A stretch of 15,338 nt of DNA from Pleurotus djamor (Eukaryota > Basidiomycota > Agaricomycetes > Agaricales > Pleurotaceae). This document shows positions 1-8,814 of the stretch, one piece after another. Within the stretch, counting starts at the first letter, position 1, and every line of letters starts with the position of its first letter. Under the pieces are notes generated by a model that was given only the letters and a program-made list of their open reading frames with translations, was not told where the DNA came from and did no database searches. The position numbers and the translations under genes were made by a program. The stretch spans positions 1 through 15,338 of the forward strand of contig JAPEVF010001018.1 in the NCBI GenBank assembly GCA_029747585.1. The letters run 5' to 3'.

Positions 1-179
1 GTAGAGGGGGCGTGACAATATCCATTTTGCGATTAGATTTCTCATTTAACGGGGTTACGACACTTCTTACCCCTCTTGAATTGAAACCACCACCATCGTC
101 GGACGACTCCAAACATTCACCCACACATCTATTTTCCGCATCCATTATCCACACCCAGTTACGCGCATAACATTGGAAA
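1..179 (+). promoter_or_regulatory. Upstream region / 5' leader of the ornithine aminotransferase gene
   Basis: This stretch ends directly at the start codon of the aminotransferase gene. Much of it from about position 60 is rich in C and T and in CCAC/CACCC-like words, as is common in fungal core promoters and leaders. There is no ATG on the plus strand before position 180, so the gene's start is the first ATG available. No confident TATA box or factor site can be named from sequence alone. Confidence 0.5.
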
Positions 180-2502
180 ATGGCCCCAGCAGCAATCCCC
201 AACTCTCCATCTACCTATTCTAACAATGGTGGGACACACACCGTCAAGAAACAGACTGGGAGGTCGGCGCCACACGTTACCTCCGCTGATGTGATCCAAC
301 TTGAACACGAATATGGAGCTCATAAGTAGGTGTTTCTACGTTTCTTGATTCCCCGCGTATACCAGAGTGGTGTCGACGACGGACTCCTATACTCCCTAGG
401 CTACCCTTGCGCAAGTCAAACAGCGTAATCAGGTCGGGACTGATGGAGGCCGTCGCTCGCGGAAGGGAAGAGCAGACTGTGGTTCCATGGAGTCAAGCAA
501 AGGCCAGAGGATGAACACATCGACGTCTCTTTCCTTTCTCTGTTCGCTCTTATATCACTGTGCTGACAACCTTTGCGCTGTTTCTGCTGTTAGCTATCAC
601 CCATTGCCTGTCGTATTCGACTCCGCCAAAGGATCAAAGTAAGTTTAAAGCTTCCGAGGAAAAGAGTTGTCGTCATCGCGCTCCATATCCTCATACTTTT
701 CTCGCGACTTCGAGCTGACGATCGTTTTGTGCAGGGTCTGGGATCCGGAGGGAAAAGAATACATCGACATGCTCTCGGCGTACTCGTGAGTATTCCTTCG
801 TGAACGTCTTCCAGGCCCTTTGCTCACGGACGATAACTATTTATAGCGCTGTAAACCAGGTCCGTCCGCTCAGCTAGGCAACCTTCTGACTGATGACTTA
901 CTCATGTCTTTACTCTAAATTTAGGGCCACTGTCATCCCCGCATTGTGGCTACGCTGACGGAGCAAGCCCAAAAGCTTACTCTGTCATCGCGGGCTTTCT
1001 ACAACTCCGTTTTCGGGCAGTTTGCCAAGAAGATTACGGAGATGTTCCATTATGATATGGTTTTGCCCATGAACACTGGCGCTGAGGCGGTCGAGACTGG
1101 CGTTAAGCTCGCTAGGAAATGGGCGTACAAGCGCAAGGGCGTTAAGGAGGGTGAAGCCATTGTACTCAGTGTATCTGGCAACTTCCATGGACGCACTCTT
1201 GGTATTATTAGGTGAGTTCCACACTCCGCACTGTTATCCGAAGTCTAAACCGGCTATCATTCTAGCATGAGCACTGATCCTGAGAGCCGCGGAGGCTTCG
1301 GGCCTTATTTGGACAAAGTTGGCCCAACTTATATGGATGGTGGAAAGTCAAGGACCATTCGATACGGTGAAATCGAAGACTTACGTCGTGCATTGGAGTT
1401 ATATGGAGAGAATGTCGCTGCGTTCCTTGTCGAGCCTATCCAAGGAGAAGCCGGGTAAGCGCGATGGTTCCATCATTTCCGCCTTTCCACCTTATCGAAC
1501 ATCATTATGTAGTATCGTCGTCCCTCCCGAAGGTTATTTGTCACAGGTCAAAGCTTTATGCAAGAAGCACAATGTTCTTTTGATCTGCGACGAAATCCAG
1601 ACGGTGAGTAAATTTCCGGAAACATCTTTCTGTCAGTCTGTTCTTAGCTTTGGTCGATGTAGGGTCTCTGCCGAACTGGGAAAATGTTGGCGTGTGAGTA
1701 CGATAACATTCGTCCGGACGTAATCCTCCTTGGAAAGCCCTTTCTGGGGGNAGGTAAGTTTAACCATACATTTTTCTTTGTGTTACGTTGATGAAGTCTT
1801 GGCGCATCTATCCAGTTTATCCCGTCTCAGCCGTCCTTGCTGACAAGGACGTCATGCTTTGCATCCAACCTGGCGAGCATGGCAGTACTTACGGAGGGTG
1901 GGTGTTCCTGTCCATTTTTTGTTGACGCAACCTCCTCATTACATTTAACCTTAGCAACCCTCTTGGATGTGCTGTCGCGATGACTGCCCTCGATGTCCTC
2001 GTGGATGAGAAACTCGCAGAGCGTGCTCAACGCTTGGGCGAGAAGTTCAGAAACACGGTATCCTCCTTTAATAACCCCCTCGTGGATACCGTTCGCGGTA
2101 GAGGACTGCTCAACGCTGTCGTCATTAATGAGAAGATGAGTAAGAAAGGGCGAACTGCGTGGCAGTTCTGTTTGCTTCTGAAGAGTCGTGGTGTGTTGGC
2201 TAAGCCTACGCATGTGAACATGTTCGTTCATTTTCGTTCTATCTCTCTGCATTGATGGGTAGCTGATTTGGGTATCGGCATGTAGCATTCGGTTCGCACC
2301 ACCGCTGGTCATCACAGAGGAAGAGCTTGATAAAGCGTTGACCATCATCAAACAATCGCTCGAAGATCTTGATAAGGTATGTCGCCTTGTCGAAAGTTTC
2401 ATGGCAGACTTAAGCCATTTACTCAACTTTCATGTTCAGCTCGACGATATTCCAGGTGAAGTCGAAAGCGAGAAAGGTCACACAGACAACTTGACCAACT
2501 GA
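180..2502 (+). CDS. CAR2: Ornithine aminotransferase (ornithine-oxo-acid transaminase), 12 exons
   Basis: PLP enzyme that converts ornithine plus 2-oxoglutarate to glutamate semialdehyde plus glutamate in arginine catabolism. Exons: 180-325, 594-638, 735-785, 847-859, 925-1211, 1266-1454, 1513-1603, 1663-1753, 1816-1897, 1955-2221, 2286-2376, 2440-2502; 471 residues. All junctions are GT-AG and restore family sequence such as [44 protein letters not shown] and [14 protein letters not shown]. The Asp of CDEIQTG is about residue 270 and the PLP lysine (codon 1735-1737) about residue 299, the usual 29-residue spacing. The start is the first ATG. No mitochondrial presequence is evident, which fits a cytosolic fungal enzyme (inference). 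Intron 1 (268 bp) is much longer than the others (54-96 bp); exon 4 has 13 bp. Oddity: just after the lysine the text reads PFLG plus an ambiguous residue where the family has ALSGG, with an N at 1751, probably a local sequence error. Confidence 0.96.
1751..1751. other. Ambiguous base N inside the aminotransferase PLP-lysine region
   Basis: The N follows a run of five G. From the lysine codon at 1735-1737 to the exon end at 1753 there are 16 bases, which is the right length for the splice phase but the wrong local frame. Adding one G after 1737 and dropping the N would restore the family sequence ALSGG and keep the junction with the next exon. This points to a missed G and an extra base, not to a biological change. 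Confidence 0.7.
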
Positions 2503-3389
2503 ATACCTATCAAACCCGGACCGTGGACATGAACTGATCCGAGCTGAACGACATGTATCGCTAGTTCATCCATCCATTTCCATTTCGCTTCCCCTCAGTA
2601 CACATTCGCGTCCTCTATCACGCACGCACATTGTATTTCTATAATTGTTATGACATACGATGATGACATCCTACAAGTACTCTAGAAATGTCGAGCACCT
2701 CGTAAGGCCAGAATCCACAACAGTAAGTATGAGGAGACGACCGAAATTAATGCTGCAGATTTGATCTTCCCTTGCATTAGCAACTCCTCTGATCGGTGTG
2801 AGAGAATGAGCCGAATGAGGAGTGAATAGAAAAGGGGAATAGAAGCCATCAAAATGTATTTATAGAAACGGGGCGTCCTGACTCCTTCCACGTTGGGGAT
2901 AGGAATAGAACATAACAGAAACTTGGAAGAGAAACGTTGATGAAGACGAAGCGTTGAAAACACAAAACAATTTCAAAGAAAGTTGGGAAAAATTTCTCGT
3001 TCCTTTGGGTATATGATAGAGCTTTAGGGCAGGCGAGTGGGTGATAGGGGCTAAATTGTTCGCAGAAAACCAAAAGTCGCACGGAGAAGTCGGTCTCCAG
3101 AATATCCCACTGACCACGCGCCAGGCCCGGGTCTGTTTCTCTACGCGTTCTTCTCTACGCCGACTCGGTCACAGAATCTCTTCGCTCGACGATCTCCCAT
3201 TTTGGGTGTCAGTTTGTTTGCATGGATTCCGGTCGGAAGTTTCTGGCCAATAAGCCACAACGACGCTCCGGACCGAAACCGTCATCAGCGTATGTCCCAT
3301 GCTTTTCCATCTAACTTTTCCAATTACGCGATTCAACTCGTACGACCATCACCCACGACTGACGAACACAAACCCACAGACTACGAACC
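2503..3389. other. Intergenic region between the aminotransferase gene and CHO2
   Basis: This holds the 3' flank of the upstream gene and the promoter and leader of CHO2. AT-rich words around 2630-2660 could serve 3'-end formation of the aminotransferase transcript, but no single signal can be fixed. The last 250 bp before CHO2 are rich in C and T. An upstream ATG at 3292 opens a short frame that runs past the CHO2 start. A hydrophobic minus-strand ORF at 2682-2849 is listed separately. No RNA gene or mobile element was recognised. Confidence 0.6.
2682..2849 (-). CDS. Possible small hydrophobic protein, 55 codons, unrecognised
   Basis: An uninterrupted minus-strand frame opens with ATG at 2849 and ends with TAG. 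The predicted peptide has a hydrophobic N-terminal stretch (MASIPLFYSLLIRLIL), a polar middle (residues about 17-30) and a second hydrophobic stretch (AALISVVSSYLLLWILALR), so it could cross a membrane twice. Its position would be natural for a small gene: tail-to-tail with the aminotransferase (180 bp between stop codons) and head-to-head with CHO2. I do not recognise the family. An ORF of this length can arise by chance, and it may equally be untranslated flank or one exon of a longer gene. No function is proposed. Confidence 0.2.
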   Translation of the reverse strand: MASIPLFYSLLIRLILSHRSEELLMQGKIKSAALISVVSSYLLLWILALRGARHF

Positions 3390-3414
3390 ATGTCGCCATC
3401 GTCCCAGACGTTGA
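3292..3414 (+). promoter_or_regulatory. Upstream ORF overlapping the CHO2 start
   Basis: An ATG at 3292 opens a 40-codon frame ending with TGA at 3412-3414. It is in a different frame from CHO2 and runs over the CHO2 ATG at 3390. If transcription starts upstream of 3292, ribosomes translating it would pass the main start, which could lower CHO2 translation. If transcription starts downstream, it has no meaning. The sequence cannot decide this. Confidence 0.3.
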
Positions 3415-6400
3415 GGCAGCGCCATCATACCAATCCCTCTGCCAAAGAATCATCCCAATCGCGCTCTCCTAGCTCCGGAGAGCCTGTCAAGCAAAATCAG
3501 GATGAGGTTGTCTGGGGAAAGACTCCAAGTGGCGAAGGTTTGTATATCTCCATGTCTTTCACAAGCCTTTCGAATTTGTAGGCTGATTTCAAAACCAGTG
3601 TTCCGAGTTCCTGTAACTTATGATGTTCTGACGGCGCTGTTCCATCCATCCTACCCAAAATCGCATCTCGACATCTTCAATCTCACTCTGCTGGGGCTAC
3701 AGCTTGTTCTTTTTGCTGTTCTTCCTCGATCCTTTGCTCGTATCTTCTTCTTGGTCTATTTCGCATTCTGGAGGGCTGCCTACGACGCTGGATTGGGATG
3801 GGTGCTGACGCAACAGAGCAAGAAGAAATGGATTGTCAAGCAGGTCCAGAGGCTTGGATGGCTCGATGAGAAACGTTGTCCTCGGATGCGGGCGTGGATC
3901 AGGGACCAACTCAAAGGCAAGATGGGCAAGGACTACTCTTTCGACGTAGGTCTCCTTTTCCTTGATTACGATGCCACGCATGCAGTAGCTAATCCCACCT
4001 CACCGTCACCAGGAACTCCCAATGGAATACAATACATGGTTGCTCTTCAGACAATTGGTGGATGTTATCCTATTGAAGTAAGCCTCTTTTCACCGTGTCA
4101 ATCGCGTTGTTCGCTTATCCCGGCAATTAGCGATTTTTTGTCCTATTGCATGTTCGCATTTACGTGTTTCCGCGTCCCTCAAGGGCTGTCTCTACCCACA
4201 CATGTAATGAGGTAAACCCTATAGCTTCCTTACGCGTGAACTCCTGATATAAAGACGGCCTTACAGGTGGTTGGGGGGTGCCGCTCTCGTTCTTTTCAAC
4301 CTTTGGGTCAAGACCGAAGCTCATAATGTCGTCAAGGACTTTGGATGGTACTGGGGAGATGTCTTCTTCCAGCGCGGGGCTCTTGTGTTCGATGGAGTCT
4401 TTGAGTTGGCACCACATCCCATGTATTCTGTCGGTGCGTACATATTTCCACGCCTATATCCCCTTTTACTGACGATCTTGACAGGTTATGCTGGATACTA
4501 TGGTCTATCTCTCATCTCTGGCTCGTACGCGGTCCTATTCGTCAGTCTTGTCGCCCACGCTGCACAGTTCGGCTTCTTGGTGACCTTTGAGAATCCTCGT
4601 AAGTCCTGTGTGGGCGCTCGTAGCCACATGGTCTTGAAGCGCCCATCGTGTATCTCTGCCTTGCCTCGCCTGTATTGATCATTTGCCATAATCGCCATCT
4701 AGACATCGAACGGACCTATGGGCAACGCAAACTAATTGCTCTGCGCACACCAGTCCCGCAGTCGCAGAAGGCAGCGACTTCCCTAGCGAACGCCACTCCT
4801 CGCCCACCGTCACAACAGCCAGCATCTGTGGCCGCTGCAGCAGAAGCCCGAAGCGACTTTNGAAGACATCCTTTCAACGCCTTGCGCTACAGAGGGTGAT
4901 ACCGCTACAGACACCGAACTTGATACGGAAGTTGAACAAGACGATATCGCGCCTACTGACATTATGCGTCAGGACAAGAAAGACAAGATCGGCATGGCGT
5001 CTGTTGGTAATGAATACGCCACCGCGTTCTCGGTCATAAGCGAAGCTTCAACGCCTCGCAGTGGCCAGGCCACACCTGCGTCTGATGGCCGCAAGCAAGT
5101 CTCACAGCATGATCTATTCCACAAATACTTCCGGAGGGATGCAGTCGNTTTTCGTCAATCTCGACCTTTTCCGGTGAGTTCAATACTTGTCTCTTTACTC
5201 GCTTGAATTTGCCAATTTCTAACGGTGTTCTGGTCTTAGTGCGAATGATTTCATGTTCACACTCTTGATCATATATTCCGTCGTATTTGCCCTCATCCCG
5301 TTCTCGAAGATGTCGAACCAGGTGTTGCTTGTGCTGTATGCAGGCCACTCTCTTGCTTGGTGCCTCTTCCATTGCTTCGGCTTGGGCTGGGTCTTGAAGG
5401 CCCAGAGTGAAAGGAAGTTTTTGGTCAGGCACTTCTTGCGTAACTATTACTACGACAACGTACATGGTCGTGGAAATGGCAGGGCGAATGGCCGCGCGGA
5501 CGCCATCACAGAAGCCTTTTCGAATTGGAAAGCTGTGTACAACCTCAGCATGTGCATGACCAATGGTATTTTTGCTTTGACTCGCCTCTTTTTCGCTTCT
5601 GTTCCCCTGATCGGCTTTGCTTTAGTAACATTCTTGAGCGTCGTGTGGAAAACCTACTCTATCCCGAATGACTGGACTGTCGGTACGGAGTTGCTGAAGC
5701 ATACCGTTGGAGTGGTGTGTCTTCTGATTTCTAATTCGTGTCCGCTCGAGATAATGACGCTCACCCACCACCCCTAGATTCTCTGCGGTCTTCACGTTTG
5801 GTCCACTCGGGAATCCTATGAGGTACTCGGCGTCTTCGGTATCACCCCTTCGTACTTGACACCACCGTCCTTTGTTGTGCTCATTTCCGCTTTCTAGGCT
5901 GGTTCTTTGGAGACTTCTTTATGGAGGAATTCCCCACCAACCTCGAGTATACCGGCATCTACAGGTAAGCTCGTTCCGATGGTTGTCTGATATGAGAGCC
6001 TAAAGGCTGTTCATATGGGTGTCTTATTACTTTGACTTTGCTTTACTTACTAAACCTTGTTTCTGCTTGATCTTAGATATTTGAATAATCCCGAAGTCAT
6101 GGGAGGAGCTGCATGGTTCGGCGGAGCTCTGATCAGCGGAAGTAAATTGGTCTTATCGTTGGCCGTCATGAGGCACCTTTCTCATTGGTGGTTCTTGCGC
6201 TATGTTGAGAAGTTAGTCACGTTTTTCATGTTTCATTCCCTTCCTATCTGACCCCGCACCCTTCGTTGCTTTTTACAGTCCGCATATGCGTAAACTGTAC
6301 GGCGATTCGCTCCGCAAGGACGCCGGCTTTGTCAAGGTGATGAAGAATGTTGCCAGCCGGAATGCACGGCTGTTGGAGTCTCGAGCCGGTAGACATGCGC

Positions 6401-7631
6401 CTGAGCTACGCCGCGTAGCTAAGGAAGTGAAAGGAACTTTCGATAAGGTTTTTGAGGAAACAGCCGAAGCTGTTGAAGATTTCCTTGCGAAATGTAAATC
6501 ATCTGCCGTCATGCTTCCTTCGCACGCGCCCCGCCGTTAAGCTGATCTCATTTTTTATCGTTTCACAGCCCGGCCCAAGATCTCGGAAGTCATGCAAGAC
6601 ACAAAGGTTTTGCTCCAACAATCTAGAGAGCGTCTTGTGATCACGTACGTGTAACAGTTGCTTTGTCCATGTAGTCTCATGATTTTCATGTCACATCCCT
6701 CCAGTCGTGTTGCAGGCGATATCTCGGCGTACGACACTTCCAAGTACAAGCTCTCCATTATTCCCAGCTCGTCCGATGGATCTCTCCGTTTCTACCTTGG
6801 GGAACCGATAAAAGTACGGTGGCAGGCTCCTTCCATGCACTCTCGGCGTGATTGGATCGGAATTTATAGAGTACGTGAATATTTCATTTCTGAGTTTCGT
6901 TTGGATGGTCAGTTTACGTTTTTCGCGACATTCAACCAGGTGGGTGCCAACAAGTCGAAACTTGTCACGAAGGTTTCTTCGATGGGAATGTGGGTTCCTG
7001 TATATGACAATGAATGGGATGGCGATATACCCGTGGGTCATGATAAGCCCGTTGCGCCACACCAGGAAAGCGAAACGGGCTTGGTCGTTTTCAAAGGAGA
7101 TACGCTGCCTTGGCAGACTGGGAAATACGAGGCATGCAGATTTATATCCTTTCCTGGCTTCATCTGCTTACGCTGTTTTGACTCTCCCATAGATGCGTTA
7201 CCACCACGATGGCAAATATAATGTGATGAATGTTGATGGTCCTCTCGAAGTTTACGGTACGCACATAGGTTTCTTAGGTTTTTGGCGCCCCGAGCTTATT
7301 CTTTCATGTTTTTGCAGTGAATAAGCCGACTGCGCTCGACTTTACGTCCGTCAGGGCCAGCCTTATGCAAATCGTCCCTCTGTGCCTCGATTCCGACCCT
7401 TCCTTGATCCCATTGTCTTGCAAAACTCCTCAGACGTCGGAAGATTCGGAGCAGCACGGTGGCCGTGATCCCGATGATTTCACGTTCTGGTCAGAGCGCC
7501 AGGCGAAACGGATCAGTTCTGCGATCAAGCAGACGTTTGACGAGGACTACGCCCCGGAGGTTATCGTTGCTGATGCTAATTTGACTGCTCTGGCTAATCG
7601 GATATTACTCTCCAAAGAGATCTCAGTGTAG
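3390..7631 (+). CDS. CHO2: Phosphatidylethanolamine N-methyltransferase, 18 exons
   Basis: Methylates phosphatidylethanolamine with S-adenosylmethionine at the ER membrane, the first step to phosphatidylcholine. Exons: 3390-3537, 3599-3945, 4013-4077, 4131-4211, 4267-4433, 4485-4598, 4703-5173, 5240-5565, 5626-5714, 5778-5838, 5898-5964, 6077-6211, 6279-6493, 6569-6644, 6705-6870, 6940-7131, 7193-7256, 7318-7631. With the Ns at 4861 and 5148 removed the frame stays open for 1031 residues, somewhat longer than the yeast protein. Order: disordered N-terminus to about residue 45 ending in WGKTPSGE; first methyltransferase/membrane half with [18 protein letters not shown]; Ser/Thr/acid-rich linker about 322-450; second membrane half with [14 protein letters not shown]-terminal beta-rich domain with KVRWQAP and DWIGIYRV. 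All introns are GT-AG except 7132-7192, which begins with GC. It lies 213 bp upstream of the deaminase on the same strand. Confidence 0.96.
4861..4861. other. Extra base (N) that breaks the CHO2 frame
   Basis: The N follows TTT in the linker-coding part of CHO2 exon 7. Read with the N, the frame meets a stop codon about 40 bases downstream. Without it, the codons continue as [12 protein letters not shown] and join a long open frame to the end of the exon. The N is therefore best read as a spurious inserted base. Confidence 0.85.
5148..5148. other. Second extra base (N) in CHO2 exon 7
   Basis: The N stands before a run of four T. Omitting it gives the expected family sequence [14 protein letters not shown] across the splice at 5173/5240. 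Keeping it shifts the frame and spoils the junction with the next exon, which codes for ANDFMFTLL. Confidence 0.85.
7132..7192 (+). other. Probable GC-AG intron in CHO2
   Basis: The exon before must end in the codons GKYE and the next must begin with [11 protein letters not shown] to match the family. The only boundary that does so starts the intron with GCATGC after a GAG codon and ends it at ATAG. There is no usable GT near this donor. GC-AG introns are a known minor class of ordinary introns. Confidence 0.75.
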
Positions 7632-7844
7632 ATTTGTGTCCCTGCGTTTTTAATGGATATGGTAGATATATAGAGTAGAAGATATATATACGCTGCTTAT
7701 AGATGGTTGCATGTGTTATGGCANTTTTTTACTCTCGTAGGAGATTGTTTCCGCTATGGCTGTGCTTTTGCCACCTCCTTAGTAGACTTTGGTTCTCTTA
7801 CCAGCCACCTCCATCAACAAACAACTCCACCTGCGGCGCATCAT
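7632..7844. promoter_or_regulatory. Intergenic spacer between CHO2 and the deaminase gene
   Basis: This 213 bp spacer holds an AT-rich block of TATATA-like words at about 7663-7692, which could serve CHO2 3'-end formation or the promoter of the next gene. An N at 7724 lies before a run of six T. Two upstream ATGs (7703, 7707) are present. If the N is an extra base, as in CHO2, the ATG at 7703 is in frame with the deaminase and would add 46 residues. I prefer the ATG at 7845, where the expected N-terminus begins. Confidence 0.5.
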
Positions 7845-8746
7845 ATGAGCAAGTCACAGTTTTATCTTTCGAAGTGTGTGGAAGCGGCGTCCAAGGTACA
7901 GCAGCCTGAGGTCTGCCCAAATTGAACGGTCTGACATGATACATTCTTCTTCTTCCATCAGTCTTCGATGAATTTCCATCTAGGCGCAATTCTAGTCAAA
8001 GGTGGCAAAGTCCTGTCATCAGGCTACAACCATCAGCGTACCCATTACGACGAAGCCTATGTTAATTCGTATGGAAAACCTCTGTCCATGCATTCCGAGA
8101 TGCATGCCATTATGAATGGCACGAGAGGACAGGGATTATCCCATAGGCTATCGGTTGATTACCCTGATTTCCGTGGTCATGAAATCTCCTCGGGACGTAA
8201 TCCTCAATGTGTGGTAGATAGGCGGTCAAAGTGCGCCGATCTACGCAAGCAGACGTCTCTCAAGCCACCTGAAGGAGCCAAACGGCGGGTTCAATACCGC
8301 CTCTGACTCCGAGAAACTTGGCACTGGCATCGATGGAGATGCTTGGAGTGCCCTCACCACTCCAACCGCTGCTGCTGTTACCACTCGTCGGAGCCCTGGA
8401 TCGAGTGCCGATAGACATCGACCGGCGGTTAAAATCCGTAGAACACGCGGGAGATGCTCAAGAGTCAATGGTGCCGACTTGTACGTAGTGCGAGTCACTA
8501 AGCACGGAACGGGTTCGGCAAAGCCTTGTGGTCGTTGGTGAGTGTTCATTGGTTCATGGACGAGCGTTTACTCTAATAACTGACGGCGTTTCATGCCTTC
8601 TGCTTAGTCTGCAGTGGTGTGAATGGGCAGGCATCAGGCGAGTTTACCATTGGGATCATCAAAGTTCGTCATTCCTCACTATCAAGGTCAACTCGCTCGA
8701 GGAGGAAGCATATGAAACCAGGGCTGATACTCTCCTCCGGCGTTGA
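7845..8746 (+). CDS. Zinc-dependent cytidine/deoxycytidylate-deaminase-fold protein, probably 4 exons
   Basis: Proposed exons: 7845-7895, 7962-8172, 8222-8537, 8608-8746, giving 238 residues. The N-terminal part has the deaminase core strand NFHLGAILVKGGKVLSSGYN followed by HSEMHAI (His61, Glu63). The second zinc motif PCGRC (Cys190, Cys193) appears only after splicing 8537 to 8608. His and the two Cys would bind zinc and Glu would act as proton shuttle, as in this superfamily. The usual HAE is HSE here, and about 125 residues separate the two motifs, far more than in minimal deaminases; the insert is rich in Ser, Thr, Arg and Gly. The intron 8173-8221 is inferred because the frame must change there. 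An alternative donor is 8176, and a one-base sequence error is also possible. The substrate is unknown: free nucleotides, RNA or a pterin/flavin precursor are all conceivable. The gene is tail-to-tail with the ALKBH6-like gene. Confidence 0.75.
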
Positions 8747-8814
8747 ACGTTGAACGGTGATGGCTCAACAAATTATATACATCCTGATCTACGCGTGCTC
8801 AATACCATTCGCGT

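Noticed and set aside
1827..2426. 199-codon minus-strand ORF opposite the aminotransferase gene
   Set aside because: It is the antisense shadow of well-supported exons 9-11 and shows no family similarity of its own.
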